A stretch of 48,644 nt of DNA from JAKLKS01 sp964370855 (lineage in GTDB: Bacteria > Planctomycetota > JAJSAM01 > JAKLKS01): contig CAYJMF010000028.1 in the NCBI GenBank assembly GCA_964370855.1, positions 1 to 48,644 of the forward strand. Reading direction: 5' to 3'. Made by a program: the position numbers and the translations under genes. Positions 25,199 to 32,018 of this stretch are shown here, in pieces (positions within the stretch are counted from its first letter, which is position 1; every line of letters begins with the position of its first letter). Below the pieces are notes generated by a model, which ran no database searches, had not been told where the DNA came from, and worked only from the letters and a program-made list of their open reading frames with translations.

Positions 25199-25774
25199 TT
25201 AGCCCTGCGATTCCCGCTCATCGAAGAGCGGGCCGGCGGGTAGCGACTCGGTGGGCCCCAGGACTTCCCAGCGCTCGTCCTGGCCCTCCTTGAGGCAGTA
25301 CTTCGTCACGTAGCGGATGGCACCCGCCTTCTTGAGCACCGGGTACCAGCGGGAGAACCCCAGCTCCTGGCGGAACCACTCCTTGAGCCAGCGGTAGTCC
25401 ACCTCCGGCGGGCAGCCCAGGACAAGCGCGTGAGCATGAGGCATCCCGTCCTTGTGCAACTCCCAGCACAGGAGCACCGTCAGCCCCTGCCGCCTCCGCG
25501 CCCACCTTCGCCCGAAGAGCCTTCGGTTCAGCCGGTTCAGCGCCGCGTGGAGGAGCCCATTCGCCCACGAGTAGTGCGGCCGGACGAGCTTCCCGCTCCG
25601 CGTCGGCCGTGGGCCAAAGGTGAAGGTCGCGAACCACTGCCAGGGGATGCCGGCGAGCCAGTCCAACATGGCCTGCCGCCGCTCCACCCGCTCCCTGGCC
25701 GCTCGGGCACGCCAGAGCAGCTCCTCTTTCTCCCGCCAGGTCAGCCCGGGCAGCTCCTCGCCCTCAGAGCCCAT
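25199..25774 (-). CDS. HUH rolling-circle replication initiator (Rep)
   Basis: 191 aa. Motif 1 FATFTFG at 48-54, motif 2 PHAHAL with metal-binding His113 and His115, motif 3 YVTKYCLK at 155-162 with candidate nucleophiles Tyr155 and Tyr159. This order defines HUH endonucleases that nick DNA to start rolling-circle replication. Its length and single small domain fit Rep proteins of small plasmids and ssDNA phages, with no helicase domain. Its start overlaps the end of the DUF1580 gene by 11 bases. The nick site may lie in the hairpin at 26075-26100. Confidence 0.8.
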   Translation of the reverse strand: MGSEGEELPGLTWREKEELLWRARAARERVERRQAMLDWLAGIPWQWFATFTFGPRPTRSGKLVRPHYSWANGLLHAALNRLNRRLFGRRWARRRQGLTVLLCWELHKDGMPHAHALVLGCPPEVDYRWLKEWFRQELGFSRWYPVLKKAGAIRYVTKYCLKEGQDERWEVLGPTESLPAGPLFDERESQG

Positions 25775-26066
25775 GGCGGTCCAGCTCCGCGTCGACCCGG
25801 GCCTCCCGCCTCGCTGCAGCTGGCGCTGCGGGCGAGGTGGGGACGGTCCTTCCGCCGAGCCGCTCCGCGAACCGCTGCAGGGCCTCCCGGCTCGTCACCA
25901 CGGTCCGACCTAGGCGAAGCGACTCCAGTCGGACGCCGGCTACTCCGCGAGATACCCAGCGGTAGAGCGTCGCCACGTGGACCCGCTTCCCACCCCGGAG
26001 CCGGGGCAGCGCCCTGGCCGCCTCCGCCAGCGTCAGGGGGGACTCGTCGAGAAGACTGTTCGCCAT
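25764..26066 (-). CDS. DUF1580 helix-turn-helix protein
   Basis: 100 aa. PLTLAEAARALPRLRGGKRVHVATLYRWVSRGVAGVRLESLRLGRTVVTSREALQRFAERL matches the DUF1580 pattern almost throughout. It is an excisionase-like winged HTH that I know mainly from planctomycete genomes. Likely roles are excision or control of the Rep gene it overlaps. The ATG has GGAGA six bases upstream and follows directly on the inverted repeat at 26075-26100, which may be its operator. Confidence 0.85.
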   Translation of the reverse strand: MANSLLDESPLTLAEAARALPRLRGGKRVHVATLYRWVSRGVAGVRLESLRLGRTVVTSREALQRFAERLGGRTVPTSPAAPAAARREARVDAELDRHGL

Positions 26067-26074
26067 TCGATGTC

Positions 26075-26100
26075 TCCGCAGGTTGGTAGGAACCTGCGGA
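26075..26100. promoter_or_regulatory. Perfect 10-bp hairpin before the DUF1580-rep operon
   Basis: Arms 26075-26084 and 26091-26100 (TCCGCAGGTT and its complement) with a 6-base loop GGTAGG, nine bases upstream of the DUF1580 start. It could be the DUF1580 operator or the double-strand origin nicked by Rep. The 10-mer GGTAGGAACC that spans loop and right arm also occurs at 24240-24249 in the left end of the element. Confidence 0.5.
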
Positions 26101-26169
26101 CATCCTGACGACGCGAGCGGACCGGCCGCTGACCGGGGAGGTCAGACTCGGTCAGGAAGCGGGCTCCTG

Positions 26170-26967
26170 CTACCGCACGGGACCGAACGAGCCGCCCTTC
26201 ATCCCGGACAGGCCGCCTCCGGCTGGGAGCCTCCGCATCACCAGCACGAAGTCCGGAAGCTCGTCCAGGTCGCCCTTCAACTCCTCGCGCAAGGTCCTCA
26301 TGCGCCTCACCAGCGGGACGCTATCCAACAGCCGACACAGGGCGTAGCAGACCAAGATGACCACGATGCCAACCCCCCCGAACTTCAGCGCCGCTCTCCA
26401 GCCGCCATCCGCGAGAGCGATGCCGAGCCCCCCCAGAAACCAGAACAGGGGGCCCGGGAGTACTCCGCCGAGAAGGAGGATGGCCATTGCGACCGTGAGC
26501 CACTTGTCCAGCCGTAAACTCATCCGCCCCTCGCGCTGGAGCACTTCCGCCTCGATTCTCTCCCGGTCGTCGTCCCCGTAGCCGGTCTCCAGGACCTCAA
26601 TCTCATAGTTCCCGGCGGGAACCCGTAGTGCGGCATCCGCCGGCTCGTCGTCCTGGTTCTTCGGTGACTTCTCCCCGCACACATCGGCCCCGCAGTACCG
26701 CAGTAGTCCCGACGGCACTCGGAGCAGCGCCCCACGCACCCGGCTCTTCCCCCGAGCCCTCAGTTCCACCGCGGGCTCCTCGTCCGTGAAGACTTCGATG
26801 GAGTAGGGGTCGAACTCATGGGTCCTGAACGCGAGGAGTGCCCCCTCCTTCACCAGGGGTTCCCACTTCCTCTTGGTCCCGCGCTTGGCCAAGTCCTCCG
26901 GAACCCCTGCGGGGTCGTAAAGGAAGAGCAGGTGAGCTTGGGAACCCGCTTCGATGCGCTCGCTCAT
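26170..26967 (-). CDS. Membrane protein of unknown function
   Basis: 265 aa. A soluble N-terminal half (AHLLFLYDPAGVPEDLAKRG, VEVFTDEEP-like strands, DDERERIEAE) is followed by hydrophobic segments at about 158-180, 178-192 and 196-213, and a charged C-terminal tail (RTLREELKGDLDELPDFVLVMRRLP). Not recognised. Starts at 26967 and is followed after 103 bases by the DUF1580 gene. In a small replicon this position could hold a morphogenesis or immunity protein, but nothing in the sequence proves it. Confidence 0.65.
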   Translation of the reverse strand: MSERIEAGSQAHLLFLYDPAGVPEDLAKRGTKRKWEPLVKEGALLAFRTHEFDPYSIEVFTDEEPAVELRARGKSRVRGALLRVPSGLLRYCGADVCGEKSPKNQDDEPADAALRVPAGNYEIEVLETGYGDDDRERIEAEVLQREGRMSLRLDKWLTVAMAILLLGGVLPGPLFWFLGGLGIALADGGWRAALKFGGVGIVVILVCYALCRLLDSVPLVRRMRTLREELKGDLDELPDFVLVMRRLPAGGGLSGMKGGSFGPVR

Positions 26968-26973
26968 GCCCGC

Positions 26974-27717
26974 TCAGTCCGTGCCGCTGAACTTGTAACG
27001 GCCCCGCCCTGATACCAGGCCCTGGCCGACCTCCGGGTACCCGAGCACGGTCACCTCGCGCTTCATGCGACTGATGGCCTTGTGGATTGCGGCGGCACTC
27101 ACGGCCTCCCCGCTCGCCATGCAGTCGGCAACCTCCTCATGCTCAACCCACTTCCCCTCCCGCAGGAGAAACATCTCCATGAGCCGGGCACTCCGCGGGG
27201 ACATCTGCAGGAGCATCGCCCGGTACCGGGCTCCGGCGGGGAGCGCGCACTTCCGGAGTTTCGATTCCTCCGTCTTGAGGCGGGCCTGGAGGAGCGCCAT
27301 GTCGGGCAAGTTCCCCGCGACCACGTCGTACAACTCCCACTTGCGCTTCCATGGCAACCTGCCGAACCTCGTCCAGTCGTCCACGTCACGCACGTATCTC
27401 TCGGCGTGGAACAGCGTCGCCTCCGCCCAGCTGGACGCCTTGATGCTTCCGGAGCAGACGACCTCCATCGCGAGCCCGGGCAACTCCTTCTCCATCGGCT
27501 TGAGAAGGCGCAACGCGTCCGCGTGGACCGTCGCCAGCCGTGCGACCCCCTCGGCAATCCTGCGCAACTCGTCCGCGGGCATGCTGGGCCGCTCCGTCCG
27601 GGTCCGGTTCCCGAGCAATCCGATGCACAGCCGGAAGTGTTGGACAACGAGGGCCAAGCACTCCGAAACGGCCGCGTACGCCCGCTCCACCCGCACCTCG
27701 TCGTAGGTTTCCCTCAT
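26974..27717 (-). CDS. Integrase-coupled protein with possible C-terminal winged helix
   Basis: 247 aa, not recognised. The N-terminal 165 residues are helical and Arg-rich (AYAAVSECLALVVQHFRLCIGLL). The C-terminal 80 (SPRSARLMEMFLLREGKWVEHEEVADCMASGEAVSAAAIHKAISRMKREV) read like a winged HTH of the response-regulator/MarR sort. The ATG overlaps the integrase TGA (ATGA), so it is made with the integrase. It may be a recombination directionality or control factor. Confidence 0.65.
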   Translation of the reverse strand: MRETYDEVRVERAYAAVSECLALVVQHFRLCIGLLGNRTRTERPSMPADELRRIAEGVARLATVHADALRLLKPMEKELPGLAMEVVCSGSIKASSWAEATLFHAERYVRDVDDWTRFGRLPWKRKWELYDVVAGNLPDMALLQARLKTEESKLRKCALPAGARYRAMLLQMSPRSARLMEMFLLREGKWVEHEEVADCMASGEAVSAAAIHKAISRMKREVTVLGYPEVGQGLVSGRGRYKFSGTD

Positions 27718-28868
27718 CCGACCTCCGCCATCACCTCGACCGCCCGCGACCGGTCCACCTCGGCGTAGATCTCCGTCACCGCGGACGACCGGTGACCAAG
27801 GATGACCCGCGCCGCCTCGATTCCGAACTGCTTCCTCAGTCGCGTCGCCGCCGTGTGGCGGAGCTGGTGCGGCTTCCAGAGAGGGACGGAGGCCTTCTCG
27901 CAGGCCCGCGCGATGGCCCGCCGGTAGGACGCCACGTCGTAGCACTCCCGCCAGGGCCGCCGCCGGGACTTCGCGCGGCGCGCCTCCCAGCGGTCGGTCT
28001 TCCGCCGGTTCGCGTTCCGCTCCTCCTCGGCACGGGCGGGGCTGAAGAGGTAGCCGCCCTCCGAGGAGAGCAGGAACGGCCCGAGCACCCCCTGCCCTTG
28101 CGGGCCGATGGGAACCGTGCGGTCGTGGCCCCGGTGCGCGTTCTTGTGCGACGCGGGGCGGTACTCCCACACCGGGCCCGACCGGTCCAGGTCCTCCCGG
28201 CGCATCGACGCGACCTCCCCGGGCCGCATCCCCGTCAGGAGCTGGAGGCGCACCATGGCGGCCACGGGGCGCGACAGGAAGGGCAGGACGGCCTCCACGT
28301 GGGCCTCGGCCACCGGGCCCACCCCGGGACCGTCCGGGGCCTCGCAGCGCCCGCGGCGGAGCCCGTCGACCGCCTGGAGCGCGTGGTAGACCGACGCCGG
28401 GATGAGCTCGTTCGCCACGCCCCAGCGGAACATCCGCTTGATGCGCAGCACGTCGTGGTTCACCGACCCGCGGCAGAGCCCCCGGGCGATGAAGTCCTGG
28501 CGGCAGGCCTTCAGCGCCTTCGGGCCGAACTCCGCCGCGGGCGTGTGCCCGTAGAGCCGACGCACCACTCGCAGCGCCGAGCGCATCAGGTGCCACTCGG
28601 AGGTGTGCTCCCCGTCCTTCACGTAGTAGCCGTCGAGGAACTCCCAGTAGGCGAGCAGCAGCTCGTTCACCGTCAGGGTGGGGGTCGCGGGCTCCGGCTC
28701 CGCGCGGCGGCCGTTCGACAGCCACTCCATCACCAGCCGGTCGTACTCCGCCCGGCTCGTCTCGGACCCGTGGGGCCCGAGGTACAGGTCCTTCCCCGAC
28801 AGCGTGACGACGGCCTGCCCGCTCGGGCGGTGCAGGCGGTAGGACGGGACTCCCCGGCGACGCAGCAT
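27714..28868 (-). CDS. Tyrosine site-specific integrase
   Basis: 384 aa. A core-binding helical domain (about 60-165) precedes the catalytic domain with the full set: Arg215 in TGMRPGE, Lys near 242, His334-x2-Arg337 in HQLRHTA, His359 in ILGHRS and Tyr368 in IYAEVD. An Arg/Lys-rich insert at about 283-306 lies between the active-site blocks. AGGAGG sits six bases before the ATG at 28868; upstream in-frame sequence is non-coding. The gene lies next to the right attachment repeat and reads away from it, the normal place for an integrase that targets a tRNA. Confidence 0.92.
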   Translation of the reverse strand: MLRRRGVPSYRLHRPSGQAVVTLSGKDLYLGPHGSETSRAEYDRLVMEWLSNGRRAEPEPATPTLTVNELLLAYWEFLDGYYVKDGEHTSEWHLMRSALRVVRRLYGHTPAAEFGPKALKACRQDFIARGLCRGSVNHDVLRIKRMFRWGVANELIPASVYHALQAVDGLRRGRCEAPDGPGVGPVAEAHVEAVLPFLSRPVAAMVRLQLLTGMRPGEVASMRREDLDRSGPVWEYRPASHKNAHRGHDRTVPIGPQGQGVLGPFLLSSEGGYLFSPARAEEERNANRRKTDRWEARRAKSRRRPWRECYDVASYRRAIARACEKASVPLWKPHQLRHTAATRLRKQFGIEAARVILGHRSSAVTEIYAEVDRSRAVEVMAEVG

Positions 28869-29000
28869 CGGCGACCTCCTCGCTTCAGGCCGCTCCGCCG
28901 CCAGGGCGGGTACGCGCAGTGCGCGTTCGGCTGTACCGCCCGGAAGACTACGACGCGGGCAGGACGGCCTCGGAGCGGTCGCGACCCTCGGAAGCACCGA

Positions 29001-29020
29001 AACCCGGTACGTACCGGGTT
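29001..29020. promoter_or_regulatory. Perfect 20-bp palindrome upstream of the integrase
   Basis: AACCCGGTAC followed at once by its reverse complement, between the integrase start (28868) and the att repeat (29092). A dimeric regulator or integrase/excisionase arm-binding site would have this form. Confidence 0.5.
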
Positions 29021-29091
29021 CCGGAGACTTGCGGAGAGGGCCGCCGGAGGAGGGCTGGCCGCTGCAACCCCAGTCGGGGCTGCAAGTAGGG

Positions 29092-29139
29092 TGTTGGTCG
29101 GGGCGACAGGATTTGAACCTGCGACCTCCTGCACCCCAA
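29092..29139 (-). repeat. Attachment repeat, 3' half of tRNA-Pro(GGG), right copy
   Basis: Identical to 24067-24114 over 48 bases. Its upstream side (minus-strand 5', bases above 29140) again lacks a tRNA 5' half. Neither repeat is a whole tRNA, so the intact gene should lie further right, beyond another element. Confidence 0.85.
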
Positions 29140-29203
29140 CGGGGTACAGCACGGAGTCAGGGTACCGCCTTAGAGTGGGAGACCGTCGCCAGATCCCCCT
29201 GTT

Positions 29204-29258
29204 GGGTGCCTGAGTCGCGGGAAATGGGTGCCGCACTGGGTGCCGCGCCCTGGGCACC
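29204..29258. repeat. Three GGGTGCC repeats near the att site
   Basis: GGGTGCC at 29204-29210, 29226-29232 and 29238-29244, with a near-inverted GGGCACC at 29252-29258, about 65-120 bases from the att core. They resemble arm-type integrase sites. The rest of 29140-29436 holds no gene that I can support. Confidence 0.35.
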
Positions 29259-29436
29259 TATCCTCCTCCGCCGAGCTTCGGCCGAAGGGGCCAGAGCGGC
29301 GGTTTTGAAATCGAAGGAAGCCCCATCGTGCGAATCACACTCTGCGACTTCTCATAGGGAGAGTGCGGGTAGAGACGGGGTGCATACAGCCCTAGTTTGG
29401 GGCCGTAGCGGATCAACGTACGGATCAGGGTTCCGC

Positions 29437-30372
29437 TCAGGCTATAGGGCGAAGTTGACCAACCCAGTCTGACGGCCCCTCATCAGTTCCAGCAGCAACG
29501 CCCCGTGCCCAGGTGGCGGTGGCAGCCCTCCGAACGCCGATGTCCCGGTCGGACCAAAGGCCATCGGCCGCAGTGTCTGCGGAGCACTTCAGGTAGCACG
29601 CAGTAGCTACGGCGTTCAGCGTGCACCACCCCATGGTCCCATGAGACAACCACCTCACCGGACTGCCACCACCCACCCGCACGGTTCGTAGGCCTGCGCG
29701 GACCTCTGCATACAGTGCCGCGATCTGGGCACTTGCCAGCCCAACGCGGACAAGTTCACGCCTCCACTGCTTCCATCGGAAGCGCACCATTGCACCCGCC
29801 GACACGTCAACCAAGTTGAAATGAATGGTCTTGCGAAGCCTCGCGACCAACCCGAGGTTCATGATCGCGCGTGTGAGAACACAAGCCAATCGTAGGGCGG
29901 CGTCAAAGTGCGCCTCGAACTCACGAACGGCCTGTCCCGACGGCTCGGGGTGTTGATCTCGAAGGCCACTCCCGATCGCATCAATCGTCATGATGTAGTT
30001 CTCAATCGAGTGCCCCCGGGTCCAACCAATGCCAGACGGATCACGGAAATGGCCTGACAGCGTTTCGGTTGGCGGCCAACCGGTGGTGGTAAGGCGTCCC
30101 TCCCGATCCACAAATGCAAATAGGAACAGACCTCTTATTCTCGCCAGTGTATGGGCCTCCTCAACGAGTTCCCGCGCACCAAGGCCCCCAGCGGGACGAA
30201 TACAGTCGGCACGGTGAAGTCGCACGGGGATGTTCAGTTCATTGAAGAGTTTCGCAAGCGCCGCCGCGTCGTCCTTGGCCTCCACCAAGATAACAATCGG
30301 TGGACGTGTCACCCCGGCCAACATGTCGAGATGTGATTGATACCCGCTCTTGTTCCAAACCACGTCAGCCAT
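29437..30372 (-). CDS. DUF4435/TOPRIM effector, AriB-like (PARIS)
   Basis: 311 aa. TOPRIM-like landmarks of DUF4435: IVILVEAKDDAAAL with Glu31, FLFAFVDREG with Asp89, and RGHSIENYIM at 119-128. In the PARIS phage-defence system this protein (AriB) is held by the ATPase AriA and released as a toxic nuclease, described as tRNA-cleaving, when a phage anti-restriction protein is sensed. The start at 30372 is chosen because it makes an ATGGCTGA overlap with the upstream ATPase stop and puts the conserved strand at a normal distance. The ORF remains open to 30399. Gene order ATPase-then-DUF4435 is as in PARIS. Confidence 0.75.
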   Translation of the reverse strand: MADVVWNKSGYQSHLDMLAGVTRPPIVILVEAKDDAAALAKLFNELNIPVRLHRADCIRPAGGLGARELVEEAHTLARIRGLFLFAFVDREGRLTTTGWPPTETLSGHFRDPSGIGWTRGHSIENYIMTIDAIGSGLRDQHPEPSGQAVREFEAHFDAALRLACVLTRAIMNLGLVARLRKTIHFNLVDVSAGAMVRFRWKQWRRELVRVGLASAQIAALYAEVRAGLRTVRVGGGSPVRWLSHGTMGWCTLNAVATACYLKCSADTAADGLWSDRDIGVRRAATATWARGVAAGTDEGPSDWVGQLRPIA

Positions 30373-31831
30373 CTGACTCACTCTCGAACAACCCATCATC
30401 CGGCTCGCTTGGAGGCGTGGCCCCGCTCACTGCCTTTGCCTTGAGGAGCCTCATGAACTCCCTAAAGGGACCAGCGATAGCTGGAGAATGCGTGAACGCA
30501 AGAACCTGTCGGTCGCCTGCAAGGTCAACCACTGCTTGCATCAGCCGTTCCTGCCAGTCAACGTGTAGTGAGAGCTCGGGCTCATCGATCAATAGCGGCC
30601 CTGCCTCATCGGCCCGCGCCCAGATAGCGAAGAGAAGAGTGACGAGGTGTCTCTCTCCAGACGACAAGGCCCTCAGTGTTAGGGGCTCAGTGTTCTCGCC
30701 GGTGATCACCCCAAGTCCGGGTTGGCGACGGAACGCCTCGCGATCCCCAACTCCGCTAGGGCCGACCGGTTCTATCCGCTTCGGAGCCAGAAACTCTGCT
30801 AGGGCGCCCAAGTAGCGTTCGACGTTGGAGAACTCGTCGCGCTCGGTACTGTCATGTTGTTCAGCCATGTGGAGAAGCAGCGAGAGACCTTCCCCCAGAA
30901 CAGGAGACTCCTGCTTCTTCGGTGGAAGGGTCTTGACAAACTCTAGAGCCCGCTCTAGTACAGGTGTGCGACTACGACGAGGAGCATTCGCCCATGCCAA
31001 AAGCCTCTTCATCACGTCTGGTGGCGAGGAAGCGCCAGTAGCGGGCGAAGGGAACAACTGATCATCTTTCCCGAGAATACGCAGGATTTCCCTAATGAAA
31101 TCGTCTGCGGCCTGACTGTCGCGCTGCCGGACACGGAGCATTGCATCATGCCACGTCCAATAAACTGCGCGATCGACTTCGTCCAATGATGGATACCGGA
31201 TTAGTGGAACAAAGCGCCCAAAGAAGCCCCGAGCGAGTGCGGTCTTGCGCTCGATGCGGCGCACGACAGCTCGAAAGCCCGGCCCGCGCTCAAAGCGTCC
31301 CACGTGTGCTAGATAGTGTCTGAGGTCCTCTGGGATTGGACTAGAGCGGGGCAACGATGGGCCTGGAAGATAGTCATCGTCGAGATCGCTACGCTCGAGA
31401 ATGGGTCTGAACGCCGGCACATAGAGGACTTCAGATCCGAATGCCGCGCGGAGGTGCTTTCTAATCTCGGGGAAGGTCGATGTCTCTCCTTCCTCTATGG
31501 AGTGCAGAGTTTCCTCTGCCCCATCGGGGAGACAACGAAGCAACGTCAGGCGTCGCTTCGGAGATGACTCGGTGGAAGATGACACCAATCTCCACTCGAT
31601 CCCATCGGCGAGAAGGACGCGGATGCGGGAGAATCGCAGGAAGAAGAACTGCTCAAGGTCGGCCGTGGCAAGGTTGACGAGAATGTGCAGTACCGTCGTC
31701 TTCCCGCAACCATTTGGACCGTGGAGGAGCGTCAGCCGGGGGTGGAAGCCGACGTTGATGTCGAGGCGCCCGTGCAGCCCGTCTACCCACAGGTGTTTCA
31801 TCGCAACAGGGGGCGGCGATGTCATGTCCAT
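30365..31831 (-). CDS. AAA/ABC-type ATPase, AriA-like (PARIS)
   Basis: 488 aa. Walker A GPNGCGKTT (38-46), ABC-type signature LSSGE (389-393), Walker B LLIDEPELSLH (413-423) and switch His in AFTHSP (445-450), with a helical insertion between. This is the AAA_15/OLD-like architecture of AriA, the sensor of PARIS; overcoming-lysogeny and Septu ATPases look similar. The coupled DUF4435 gene decides for PARIS. GGAGG lies nine bases before the ATG at 31831; an upstream start at 31873 lacks one. Divergent from the ParB-like gene. Confidence 0.8.
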   Translation of the reverse strand: MDMTSPPPVAMKHLWVDGLHGRLDINVGFHPRLTLLHGPNGCGKTTVLHILVNLATADLEQFFFLRFSRIRVLLADGIEWRLVSSSTESSPKRRLTLLRCLPDGAEETLHSIEEGETSTFPEIRKHLRAAFGSEVLYVPAFRPILERSDLDDDYLPGPSLPRSSPIPEDLRHYLAHVGRFERGPGFRAVVRRIERKTALARGFFGRFVPLIRYPSLDEVDRAVYWTWHDAMLRVRQRDSQAADDFIREILRILGKDDQLFPSPATGASSPPDVMKRLLAWANAPRRSRTPVLERALEFVKTLPPKKQESPVLGEGLSLLLHMAEQHDSTERDEFSNVERYLGALAEFLAPKRIEPVGPSGVGDREAFRRQPGLGVITGENTEPLTLRALSSGERHLVTLLFAIWARADEAGPLLIDEPELSLHVDWQERLMQAVVDLAGDRQVLAFTHSPAIAGPFREFMRLLKAKAVSGATPPSEPDDGLFESESDG

Positions 31832-32018
31832 GACTAGTTGCCTCCGGATGGCGCGCGGAAGGCGCCACCGCATCGAGCCTATGCCCCGGTCCGGGCCTGA
31901 ACTGTCAAGACACAGAACGCCACTGGGAACTCCGCACTGTCGCCCGGGTGATCGTGGGGCCTCGTAGCAGCTAAGTCAAGCACTTCACCGCACAGCCCGA
32001 TCAGACAATGGGTTAGGG

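Larger units (their letters stand above)
24067..29139. mobile_element. Integrated rolling-circle replicon (element A)
   Basis: About 5.0 kb between the two 48-bp tRNA-Pro repeats. Contents, all leftward: tyrosine integrase, coupled regulator-like protein, membrane protein, DUF1580 HTH protein, HUH Rep protein and an anchored protein of unknown function. An integrase next to its att site plus a rolling-circle Rep suggests a small plasmid, satellite or ssDNA-phage-like element able to circularise. No capsid or coat gene is recognised. Confidence 0.75.

Noticed and set aside
29285..29350. tRNA-Ser-like anticodon arm (GCGGTTTTGAAATCG)
   Set aside because: No acceptor stem or T arm pairs around it; chance resemblance.
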